Positions 34,283 to 41,671 of a stretch of DNA of 64,000 nt are shown one piece after another. The DNA is from Amycolatopsis sp. EV170708-02-1 (GTDB lineage: Bacteria; Actinomycetota; Actinomycetes; Mycobacteriales; Pseudonocardiaceae), in assembly GCF_022479115.1 (NCBI RefSeq), contig NZ_CP092497.1:5952001-6016000 (forward strand), written 5' to 3'. Each line of letters begins with the position of its first letter. The first letter of the stretch is position 1. Below the pieces are notes generated by a model. The model did not search any database and had not been told where the DNA came from. It saw nothing but the letters and a program-made list of their open reading frames with translations. The position numbers and the translations under genes are program-made.

Positions 34283-34930
34283 ATGCGACTCCAGCACCAC
34301 CCGGAAATCCGCTCCGCCCACCCCGGCCTCGCCGTCGGCACGCTCCGAGCCGCCGGGATCACCCCGGAACTGCCGGTCGATCTCGAGAAGTTCGTCGCGC
34401 GGGCGACGCGACGGCTCTCGGACGGCCCGGAGTCCGAGTTCCCCGAGATCCAGGCGTGGCGGCGGGCGTTCGCCAAGATGGGCCTGAAGCCGACGCAGTA
34501 CCGCTGCGCGTCGGAGTCGTTGCTGCGCAGGCTGCGGAAGGAAGGCACGCTCCCCCGCATCCATCCGGTGATCGACCTCTGCAACGCGGTTTCGGTCGCC
34601 TACGCCATCCCGGTGGCGGTGCTCGACGTCGCGAAGATCAGCGGCTCGCTGGAAGTCCGCCACGCGCGAGGCGACGAGAAGTACGTGACCTTCGCCGGCA
34701 CGGTCGAGCAGCCGAACCCGGGCGAGGTGATCTTCGCCGACGAGGACGGTCAGGCCCACGCGCGGCGCTGGACGAACCGGCAGAGCGGGCACTCCGCGGT
34801 CTCCGCCACGACGTCCGACGTGCTGATCGTTTCCGAAGGGCTGCACGCGACGGCGGCGGAGGACGTCCGGCTGCTGATCGAGGCCATCGCGGGCGAACTC
34901 GCCGCGGCGGGCGTCGTCACGAGGCCTTGA
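34283..34930 (+). CDS. B3/B4 domain protein (PheT-like tRNA-binding fold)
   Basis: 215 residues. The domain seen as B3/B4 in phenylalanyl-tRNA synthetase beta chains is present as a stand-alone protein: EIQAWRRAFAKMGLKPTQYRCASESLLRRL, then LPRIHPVIDLCNAVSVAYAIPVAVLD. Such free proteins may edit mis-charged tRNA or tRNA-like substrates. It overlaps the convergent ku gene by 14 bp. It follows the LysE exporter by 11 bp, probably co-transcribed. Confidence 0.8.
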   Translation: MRLQHHPEIRSAHPGLAVGTLRAAGITPELPVDLEKFVARATRRLSDGPESEFPEIQAWRRAFAKMGLKPTQYRCASESLLRRLRKEGTLPRIHPVIDLCNAVSVAYAIPVAVLDVAKISGSLEVRHARGDEKYVTFAGTVEQPNPGEVIFADEDGQAHARRWTNRQSGHSAVSATTSDVLIVSEGLHATAAEDVRLLIEAIAGELAAAGVVTRP

Positions 34931-35846
34931 GCGCCTTCTCCAGACTCGCGCGGGTCATCTTCGACCGTCCCTTGATGTCCCGTTCCCTCGCCAGCTTGTC
35001 CAGATCCGCCTTCGACAACGAGGACAGGTCCTTCTTCGGCGCGGCCTTCTTCGCCCCGGACTTCTTCTTGGCCTTCCCGCTCTCCACGCTCTTCGAAAGC
35101 GCCTCGAACAGGTCGACGACCTTCGTCGGCTCCCCGGGTTCGGTGGCCGGCGTGATGGTGTCGCCCTTCTTCTTGGCCTTGATCAGCTCCCGCACGCGGT
35201 CGGTGTAGGTGTCGCGGTACTCCTCGGGGCGCCAGTCGTCGCTCATCGCGTCGATCAGGTTGACGGCCATGTCGAGTTCCTTGCCGCGCGCCTTCGCCTT
35301 GCCGGGCAGATCCGGCAACTGCTCGGCGGGATCCCGCAGGTCGGCCGCGAAATGGAGGGTGTTGAGCACCATCACGCCGTCGCCGGAGCGCACCAGCGCC
35401 AGGTACTCGCGGCCGCGCATGACGAATTTGGCGATCCCGGCCTTGCCCGAGGAATCCATCGCCTCGAGCAGCAGCGCGTACGGACGCTCGAACTCGTCCT
35501 TCGCGGGCGCGAGCCAATAGGTCTTGTCGAAGAACATCGGGTCGATGGCGTCCAGCTCGACGAAGCTTTCGATGTCGAGCGACTTCGAGCGACCGGGCGC
35601 GATCTCGTCCAGTTCCTCCGGCTCGACGACGACGTACTCGCCGCTGTCGAGTTCGTAACCCTTGACGATGTCCTCGTAGCCGACTTCCTCGCCGGTGCGC
35701 TCGTTCACCCGCCGGTACCGGATGCGGTCCTCGGTGCCGCGCTGGAACTGGCGGAAGTGCACCGTATGGTCTTCGACCGCGCTGTACAGACGGACCGGCA
35801 CGGTCACCAGACCGAGCGAAAGCGAACCGCTCCAGACCGGGCGCAT
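34917..35846 (-). CDS. ku: Ku protein, non-homologous end joining
   Basis: 309 residues. The conserved Ku core runs from MRPVWSGSLSLGLVTVPVRLYSA to about 255; YEDIVKGYEL, DPMFFDKTYWLAP and FVMRGREYLALVR are present. The C-terminal extension is Lys-rich (KAKKKSGAKKAAPKK) and ends in a SAP-like helix pair (LSKADLDKLARERDIKGRSK). Homodimeric Ku threads onto DNA ends and recruits ligase LigD, which is not adjacent here. ATG 35846 chosen over GTG 35852 by spacing to AGGAG. Confidence 0.93.
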   Translation of the reverse strand: MRPVWSGSLSLGLVTVPVRLYSAVEDHTVHFRQFQRGTEDRIRYRRVNERTGEEVGYEDIVKGYELDSGEYVVVEPEELDEIAPGRSKSLDIESFVELDAIDPMFFDKTYWLAPAKDEFERPYALLLEAMDSSGKAGIAKFVMRGREYLALVRSGDGVMVLNTLHFAADLRDPAEQLPDLPGKAKARGKELDMAVNLIDAMSDDWRPEEYRDTYTDRVRELIKAKKKGDTITPATEPGEPTKVVDLFEALSKSVESGKAKKKSGAKKAAPKKDLSSLSKADLDKLARERDIKGRSKMTRASLEKALKAS

Positions 35847-35905
35847 GGGCACACACTCCTCTCCTCCAGCGACTGGTACCCGCGATCGCGGCGGATCACA
35901 CCTGG

Positions 35906-36184
35906 TCAGAGGCTGAAGGCGAGGGACTGCAGCAGGACGACCCCGAGGAACACGAGGGTGAAGGCGAGGTCGAACGCCACGCCACCGGCCCGCACCGGGC
36001 GGACCACCCGGCGGACCGGCGCCAGCACGGGCTCGGTCAGCCGATGGGCGAAGTCGCGGACCCGGAACGCCCAGCCGGGCAGCCGGGTGGCGAGGTTGAC
36101 GGCCCAGTCCAGCAGCATCCGGACGATGAGCACGACCAGGAACAGGGTGAGCAGGACACCTACAAGATCACCAAGAGCACTCAT
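35906..36184 (-). CDS. YggT-family membrane protein
   Basis: 92 residues with two membrane segments (about 6-28 and 68-90) joined by a basic loop containing LTEPVLAPVRRVVRP, the YggT signature. Usually part of the cell division or osmotic tolerance neighbourhood; isolated here beside ku. Confidence 0.85.
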   Translation of the reverse strand: MSALGDLVGVLLTLFLVVLIVRMLLDWAVNLATRLPGWAFRVRDFAHRLTEPVLAPVRRVVRPVRAGGVAFDLAFTLVFLGVVLLQSLAFSL

Positions 36185-36615
36185 GACGGCACACTCCTCT
36201 TCGGTCCAGTGTGCCGCGCTTTGCTGGGAGCAACCTGTGACAGGAAAAAAGGGCTACCAGGGCGGTTGGCCACCCCCAGTACGAAGGCCAACCGCCGCGG
36301 AGCCCCTACACACGGTTCGGCGCGCTGCCCCGTCGCTCCGACCCGCCAGCTGTGCCACCAGCTTTCCAAGGGCCTGCATCGGAATTACATCGGCTCTCCA
36401 CCGCCGGACATCCGCGCAGATCAGGGGTCGTGGGGCGTAGAATCGGGAAGGTTTCAGGGCACGCCCGCGCACGCTCGTTAGGCCGAATGCAGTACGGCGC
36501 ACCCCGCGCCGATCTGGCTGGAGGCCGAAGCGGTGGGCTAGGGTGCCGATCAGCCGGCGAACGGACTGGAGGTAGTGCGTGAGCACGCTCACGGCCTCGG
36601 ACGACATAGTCGCAT
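36185..36615. other. 431-bp intergenic region between divergent yggT and SARP genes
   Basis: No gene recognised. It holds a perfect 11-bp inverted repeat (36261-36271 and 36286-36296) with a 14-base loop. On the minus strand this is followed after about 10 bases by TTTTTT (36251-36246), so it could terminate leftward transcription or act as a leader element. Promoters of both flanking genes must be here but I could not pick them out. Confidence 0.45.
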
Positions 36616-39528
36616 ATGACCGCTGATCGTCTACCCGATTCGGCGGGATCGCCTCGAACCGCCGTCCACAGTTCCCAGCTCGGCTTTTCCGTTCTCGGCC
36701 CGCTCGAAGCCGAGGTCGACGGTGTCCCCGTCCGGCTGGGCGGACGCCGTGAACAGCGGCTCCTCGCCGCCCTGCTGATCAACGCGGGGCGGTTGGTCCC
36801 GGTGTCGTACCTGATCGGCACGATGTGGCCCGAAAACCCGCCGAAGACCGCGGTCCGCCAGGTCAGCAACGCGATCGCGCGGCTGCGGCACGACCTCGGG
36901 GTGGCCCGGTCGGCCGTGGTCACCACCGGTTCGGCGTACCGCGTCGTCATCAGCAGCGCCTCGCTCGACTCGGCCCGTTTCGAAGCCGACTACAACCAGG
37001 GCGCCGAACTCCTGGCGGCCGGGCTGATCTCCCAGGCGGCCGCCAAACTGGCCGACGCGCTCTCGCTCTGGCGCGGCCCGGCGTTCGACGGTCTCGAAGG
37101 CGACGCCATCGAGCAGACGGCACGACGCCTCGACGAAGAACGGCTCGCCGCCTGTGAGCTCCTCATCGGCGCCAGGCTCCGGCTCGGCGAGACCGAGGCG
37201 GCGGCTCGCGAGGCTTTCGACCTCGCCGCCTGGCATCCCACCCGCGAGACCCTGCAGTGCCTCACCATGCTCGCGCTCTACCGGGCGGGCCGCGGCGCCG
37301 ACGCGCTCCGGACGTTCGACCGGACCAGGATCGCGCTCGCCGAGGAACTCGGCGTCGATCCGAGCGCCGAGCTGAGCGCGCTCCACCAGCAGATTCTGCG
37401 CGCCGACACCGAACTGATGGAGGACGGCGCCCTCGTCCGGTACGGCGTCGGCGGGCTCCGGGCCGGAATGGACACCGGCGGGCGACGCGAGGACGCGGAC
37501 GCGCAGAAGGCGCTCTTCCCCCGTCCCGCCCAGCTGCCCGCGGACCTCCCCGCGTTCGGCGGCCGCGCCGCGGAACTGCGGACCGTCCTCGAGATCGGCC
37601 AGGACGGCTCCTCGGCGGGGCCGCGGCTGATCGCGATCGACGGTATGCCCGGGGTCGGGAAGACCGCGCTGGCCGTCCACGCCGCGCACCGGCTCGCCCC
37701 GCTGTTCCCGGACGGGCAGCTGTTCGTGAACCTCGAAGGGTTCTCCCCGGCCGGAGACCCCGTCGACCCGGGGACCGCGCTCGAAGCGCTGCTGCGGTCC
37801 CTCGGCATCCAGGGTTCGGACATCCCCGCCGGGACCGAACAGCGCGCGGCGTTGTTCCGCAGCTGCCTCGCCGGCAAACGTGTGCTCCTGGTGCTGGACA
37901 ACGCCATCGGGGCGACGCAGGTGAGCCCGCTGCTGCCCGGTGCGGCGAGCTGCTGCGTGCTGATCACCAGCCGCACCCGGCTCGTGGACCTCGACGGCGC
38001 CGAACTGCTCTCGCTGGAACCGTTCAGCCGGGCCGACGCGGTGGACCTGCTCGGCCGGATCGTCGGGCCGTCCCGGTTGAAGCGGGAGTCCCCGGACGCG
38101 GCCGACCAGGTCGCGAGCCTGTGCGGCGATCTCCCGCTCGCGCTGGCCGTCACGGCGAGCAGGCTGCGCGCGCGGGCGTCGTGGACGCTCGACTTCGTCG
38201 CCAGGCAGCTGCGCGACGAGCGGAACCGGTTCGGCGAGCTCACCGCCGGCGAACGCGACGTCGCGGGCGCGTTCCGGGTGTCCTATCTGAACTTGAGCGA
38301 AACCGAACGGCGGGTGTTCCGCCGGTTGAGCCACCATCCCGGCGCCGCGTTCGATCTCCACTCGACCGCGGCCCTGGCCGAAGTCGACCTCGCCGAAGCC
38401 CGGCGGCTCGCCGAACGCCTCGTCGACGTGAACCTCCTGCGCCAGCCGTCGATGGACCGCTACGAGATGCACGACCTCCTCCGCAGCTACGGTCGCGAGC
38501 TCCTGCTCGCCGAGGAGCCCGAACACCAGCGCGAGGCGATGATGCGGCGGCTGTTCGACTACTACCGCTGCACCGTCGCGGCCGCTATGGACTTCATCGA
38601 CCCGGATTCCGAGGAGGAGCCGGGCGGCCTCGAGGTGCCGAAGAGCGAGTTCGGACAGTCCTTCGCCGACTACGACCAAGCCGCGCACTGGATGGACGCG
38701 CAATGGCAGAACGTGCTGCCGGTGGCCGTCGCGATGAACAACCACCAGCAGTACTCGGACCTGGTGCCCTTCTGTTCGGCCGTGTGGCGCTACTTCGACA
38801 ACCGCGGCTACTACCGGCAGGCCAGAGAGCTGGAGACCCTCGCCCTGTCCGCCGCGCGGGTCACCGGGAACGTGGTCCTCGAGTACCAGGCCCTGCACAT
38901 GTACGCGCTGACCCTGTGGCGGCTCAACGAGTTCACCGAGGCGAACCGCCTGTTCAACGAGGTGTTCGAGCTGGCCGCGACCACCGGCGACATCCGGATG
39001 CAGTGCCGGGCCAGGGGCAACTCGGGGGTCACCCACTGGCTCAAGGGCGAGTCGGACGAGGCGATCGAACACCTCGGCTGGGTCCGCGAGACCGCCCATG
39101 CCCACGGCAGCGTGCTCATCGAGGCCCGCGCCAGGCACCGGATCGGGCTGATCCACACCGAGAGCAGGCGCTATCCCGAAGCCGCCGAGGAACTCGACCA
39201 GGCACTGCGACTGGCGCAGGAGAACGAATCCCCCGATCTCGAGGCGGAATGCTTTCTCGCCCTCGGTATCAATTCGCGCGGACTCGGCGACGGCGCGCTC
39301 GCGGTCAGCCAGTTGCGGACGGCGGTGGAAGTGCTCGAATCGACCGGGAATCGCAGCATGCTGCCCATCGCCCACAAGGAGATGGCGTTCGCGTTCGACA
39401 TTCTCGGTGATCGGCTGAATGCGGACCGTCATCGCCGGTTCGCATTGCGCCTCTACACCGATCTCGGCATTTCCGAGTCACCCGAGGTTCGTGAACTCAA
39501 ACAGCGCCTGAACGATTACTCGGCGTAA
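36616..39528 (+). CDS. AfsR-like SARP regulator with NB-ARC ATPase and TPR domains
   Basis: 970 residues. An OmpR-type winged helix (about 18-110; VRLGGRREQRLLAALLINAG, RQVSNAIARLR) and BTAD (about 115-265) form the SARP head. An NB-ARC domain follows with Walker A GMPGVGKTA (343-351), LLVLDNAIG and CVLITSRTRL, then a winged-helix linker (VAGAFRVSYLNLSETE), and about 300 C-terminal residues of TPR-like helices. SARPs activate secondary metabolite genes by binding 11-bp-spaced direct repeats; the large form integrates ATP and a protein or ligand signal. It is 81 bp upstream of a small peptide gene and a SagB-type dehydrogenase on the same strand, and very probably their activator. Confidence 0.92.
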   Translation: MTADRLPDSAGSPRTAVHSSQLGFSVLGPLEAEVDGVPVRLGGRREQRLLAALLINAGRLVPVSYLIGTMWPENPPKTAVRQVSNAIARLRHDLGVARSAVVTTGSAYRVVISSASLDSARFEADYNQGAELLAAGLISQAAAKLADALSLWRGPAFDGLEGDAIEQTARRLDEERLAACELLIGARLRLGETEAAAREAFDLAAWHPTRETLQCLTMLALYRAGRGADALRTFDRTRIALAEELGVDPSAELSALHQQILRADTELMEDGALVRYGVGGLRAGMDTGGRREDADAQKALFPRPAQLPADLPAFGGRAAELRTVLEIGQDGSSAGPRLIAIDGMPGVGKTALAVHAAHRLAPLFPDGQLFVNLEGFSPAGDPVDPGTALEALLRSLGIQGSDIPAGTEQRAALFRSCLAGKRVLLVLDNAIGATQVSPLLPGAASCCVLITSRTRLVDLDGAELLSLEPFSRADAVDLLGRIVGPSRLKRESPDAADQVASLCGDLPLALAVTASRLRARASWTLDFVARQLRDERNRFGELTAGERDVAGAFRVSYLNLSETERRVFRRLSHHPGAAFDLHSTAALAEVDLAEARRLAERLVDVNLLRQPSMDRYEMHDLLRSYGRELLLAEEPEHQREAMMRRLFDYYRCTVAAAMDFIDPDSEEEPGGLEVPKSEFGQSFADYDQAAHWMDAQWQNVLPVAVAMNNHQQYSDLVPFCSAVWRYFDNRGYYRQARELETLALSAARVTGNVVLEYQALHMYALTLWRLNEFTEANRLFNEVFELAATTGDIRMQCRARGNSGVTHWLKGESDEAIEHLGWVRETAHAHGSVLIEARARHRIGLIHTESRRYPEAAEELDQALRLAQENESPDLEAECFLALGINSRGLGDGALAVSQLRTAVEVLESTGNRSMLPIAHKEMAFAFDILGDRLNADRHRRFALRLYTDLGISESPEVRELKQRLNDYSA

Positions 39529-39534
39529 TTAGCC

Positions 39535-39582
39535 GTTCTGCTCCGGTACTCTGTTGGCGTAGGTATATTCGCTTGACCGGAG
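39535..39582 (+). promoter_or_regulatory. Candidate SARP-type promoter of the peptide gene
   Basis: GTTCT (39535) and GTACT (39546) are 11 bp apart, the spacing SARP proteins use, followed by the -10-like TATATT (39564-39569). An inverted repeat CTCCGGT (39541-39547) and ACCGGAG (39576-39582) brackets this. Each piece alone is weak; location between the SARP gene and its likely target is the main argument. Confidence 0.35.
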
Positions 39583-39609
39583 TAACCGTTCACGGAGAGG
39601 ATCAACGGC

Positions 39610-39729
39610 ATGCACGATGAGGACGACGAGGAGTTCTTGTACGAGCTCGAAGCGGAGTACAAGGCGCAGAGCACCTGGGGCGGGTTCGAGCCGCCGCACG
39701 GCGGGCCTCCTTTCCGCTCGCGACGCTGA
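39610..39729 (+). CDS. 39-residue putative RiPP precursor peptide
   Basis: ATG preceded by GGAGAGG, 40 codons to TGA. Residues 1-20 are leader-like: 9 acidic residues and the pattern FLYELEAEY. Residues 21-39 are core-like: W23, GG, F26, PP, H30, GG, PP, F35 and a basic end with R36, R38 and R39. There is no cysteine and only S21, T22 and S37 as hydroxyl residues. The gene lies between a SARP regulator and a SagB-type dehydrogenase, 53 bp before the latter. The acidic leader/basic core split, the ribosome site and the partner enzyme support a ribosomal peptide precursor; the modification is unknown. Confidence 0.6.
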   Translation: MHDEDDEEFLYELEAEYKAQSTWGGFEPPHGGPPFRSRR

Positions 39730-39782
39730 ATGACCTGAAGTATTCGGAAAGTATTACTGGGGACTGGGGCGCAAGACATTCG

Positions 39783-40856
39783 ATGCTGGTCAGGGTTTCC
39801 TCATGCGGAACGCTCTATTGGTCCGATGGTGACGTCGTCTGGGACGATCACCTCGGACATCGCCAGCTCAAACTCGCCGAAGGAACCGAACGTGTCCTGC
39901 GATGGTTCAGTTCTTGGCGAGAACCGGAATCGGTCCGCGACGCGGATGAGAATCCCGAGATCGGGGAAAGGCTCGTCCGTATCGCGCGAGCGATGATCCG
40001 GTACGAAGTACTGGTGGTGAAAGGTTCTCACCGGCAACAACGCGAAGAAGAGATCCTTCGCGATTGGGGTCCTTGGGGAACGTCCGCGCGGGCGTTTCAC
40101 TTCGGCACCCGCTCGTTGCGCGAGACCGAGTTCACGACCAGCGAAACGACGGCGAAAACCTTGCTGGAGAAGGCGAAGGTCAGCCCTCCGCCTTCTCCAG
40201 TGAGGCCGTCGGGCGAGCACCACACGATCGCGCTGCCCGAACCGTCACCGGAACCACTGAACACGATCGGGCTCGGCGACGCGCTGAGCCGGCGCAGAAG
40301 TGTCCGCGAGTTCGGTGAAGAACCCTTGCGGCTGCCCGATTTGAGCGCGCTTCTCACGGCGGCCAGGGCGACGAGGCCGGAAACGCATCCCGACATCCCC
40401 GCCACCGGGAACGTCTTCAAGACGAGCCCTTCGGGCGGGGCGCGGCATCCGACAGAGGTGTACGTCTACGCGAGGAACGTCGAGGGCCTGGCCCAGGGCG
40501 TCTACCACTACGACGGCTTCCGGCACGGCCTCACCCCGCTGGACGGCAAGATCGACGACGACCAGCTGATCGCGCTCGCCGGCGACCAGCAGTGGGCTGG
40601 GAACGCGGGCGCGCTGCTGATCTACACCAGCGTCATCGAGCGGAACCAGTGGAAGTACCCGGTGAGCCGCACGTACCGCGTGCTGCTGATGGACGTCGGC
40701 CACCTCAGCCAAACCGTGTACCTGCTGGCGACCGCGCTGGGCCTGAACGTCACGTTCACCGCCGCGCTTCGCGACGAACTGGTCGAGGACCTCCTCGGCT
40801 GCGATCCCGCGAACGAGCTGGTGCTCGGGATGTCGGTGGTCGGCACTCGCCGGTGA
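39783..40856 (+). CDS. SagB/ThcOx-type flavin dehydrogenase
   Basis: 357 residues. The C-terminal nitroreductase-fold domain (about 165-357) has the FMN-phosphate motif RRSVREF (171-177), the SagB hallmark SPSGGARHPTE (215-225) and LLMDVGHLSQTVYLLATALGLN. The N-terminal 110 residues form a separate small domain (VWDDHLGHRQLKLAEGTERVLRWF) like that of SagB/BcerB proteins, which may recognise the peptide. Known family members oxidise azolines to azoles or act on other peptide bonds with FMN. No YcaO cyclodehydratase is present. Follows the small peptide gene on the same strand. Confidence 0.88.
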   Translation: MLVRVSSCGTLYWSDGDVVWDDHLGHRQLKLAEGTERVLRWFSSWREPESVRDADENPEIGERLVRIARAMIRYEVLVVKGSHRQQREEEILRDWGPWGTSARAFHFGTRSLRETEFTTSETTAKTLLEKAKVSPPPSPVRPSGEHHTIALPEPSPEPLNTIGLGDALSRRRSVREFGEEPLRLPDLSALLTAARATRPETHPDIPATGNVFKTSPSGGARHPTEVYVYARNVEGLAQGVYHYDGFRHGLTPLDGKIDDDQLIALAGDQQWAGNAGALLIYTSVIERNQWKYPVSRTYRVLLMDVGHLSQTVYLLATALGLNVTFTAALRDELVEDLLGCDPANELVLGMSVVGTRR

Positions 40857-40865
40857 CGGCGGTTG

Positions 40866-40994
40866 ATGCTGTTCGGCGGCGGAGGCGCCTGGCCGGATTT
40901 CGGCGGCGGCTCTTCGCGGCCGCCGCGGGATCGCGCGGGCATGGCGCCGGGCCTGGCTCCGGGCCTGGCGGGGCATCGAAGAAGTACGTCGTGA
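40866..40994 (+). CDS. Possible second small peptide gene
   Basis: An ATG 10 bp after the dehydrogenase stop opens 43 codons. The product is Gly-rich at first (MLFGGGGAWPDFGGGSSR), then PPR and a Gly/Ala/Pro tail. Third codon positions are mostly G or C over the first 33 codons. It shares WxxF plus GG and PP with the core of the 39-residue peptide, but has no acidic leader and only a weak ribosome site (GGCGG). An overlapping GTGA-started frame exists but is Arg-rich and shadow-like. Low confidence. Confidence 0.3.
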   Translation: MLFGGGGAWPDFGGGSSRPPRDRAGMAPGLAPGLAGHRRSTS

Positions 40995-41007
40995 TGGCGG
41001 TCCTTGA

Positions 41008-41040
41008 TCAACCCGTTGCCGCTTTTCGGCGACGGGTTGA
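41008..41040. terminator. Hairpin after the peptide/dehydrogenase unit
   Basis: 14-bp stem (41008-41021 with 41027-41040, one G-T pair) with loop CTTTT. No T run follows, but it is the strongest hairpin downstream of the dehydrogenase and likely ends that transcript. Both small peptide candidates lie upstream of it. Confidence 0.6.
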
Positions 41041-41215
41041 ACGGCGAGGTTCGTCCGAGCCGCCAGGTTCCTCGGTGAGGGGTTCGTGGGGCAGTCAGCT
41101 GATATCGAGCCGGGTTCTCTGGTGAGCGCATGGCCGTTTTCCGGCAACCGGGTCACGGTGGCGCCGCACAGGTCCCTCCATGCGGCCGATAGCGATCGCA
41201 ACGCACGACAACGAC

Positions 41216-41594
41216 TCAGAATGGTGACTCGTCAGCGCGGGGTGCGCGCAGTGGCGGGTGAGCCGTCGTAGCTCTGTCCGGTGGGTTTGGTGATGGTGAG
41301 GGGCCCATCCAGCCGGGTTTGTCGTTCAGGCATCGACCAGCTCGGTATCGGCGGTATGACCACCGAATTGCCAGGGCGACGAGTGGTCGAGGTCGCAGGC
41401 CTGGGATGCGGTGGCTGCCGGGTCTTCGGTACTCACGGTCCCTGCCCCGTCGCCAATTCCTGACAACGCCATCGTCGTTTTCCGGCAACAGCTCAGAACC
41501 CGCACGAACTCGTCCGCTCCAGCCATGGGTCGATACCGATCCCGCCCGAGGTCGAGAACCTGCCCCGAGGACGGGCCGGTGATCCGCCGCAGCA
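41216..41594 (-). pseudogene. Decayed 3' copy of the neighbouring DUF222/HNH gene
   Basis: On the minus strand the segment matches the end of the intact HNH gene: SGQVLDLGRDRYRPMAGADEFVRV, then after an interruption QACDLDHSSPWQFGGHTADTELVD, and finally a tail ending ESPF like PPPF in the intact gene. The arginine/cysteine part of the HNH region is replaced by a 52-bp repeat, and frameshifts are present. It is thus a partial duplicate, not a functional nuclease. Confidence 0.7.
41448..41499. repeat. 52-bp repeat, copy A (inside HNH pseudogene)
   Basis: Begins CGTCGCCAATT and ends GGCAACAGCTCAGAAC. It matches copy B at 41620-41671 at 46 of 52 positions, same orientation. It interrupts the pseudogene exactly in the HNH coding region. 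Confidence 0.75.
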
Positions 41595-41619
41595 GCAACA
41601 ACATCCACATCCCCCGACC

Positions 41620-41671
41620 CATCGCCAATCCCCGACAACACCGTCGTCGTTTTCCGGCAACGGCTCAGAAC
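41620..41671. repeat. 52-bp repeat, copy B (at 3' end of intact HNH gene)
   Basis: Its last bases (GCTCAGAAC) contain the stop codon of the intact HNH gene read on the minus strand, so the repeat consists of the gene terminus plus 44 bp of flank. A 14-bp core, CGTTTTCCGGCAAC, recurs once more at 41134-41147. Confidence 0.75.

Noticed and set aside
36631..39432. 933-codon open frame on the minus strand opposite the SARP gene
   Set aside because: Shadow frame of a GC-rich coding region; the plus strand has the full SARP, NB-ARC and TPR motifs and the minus product has none.
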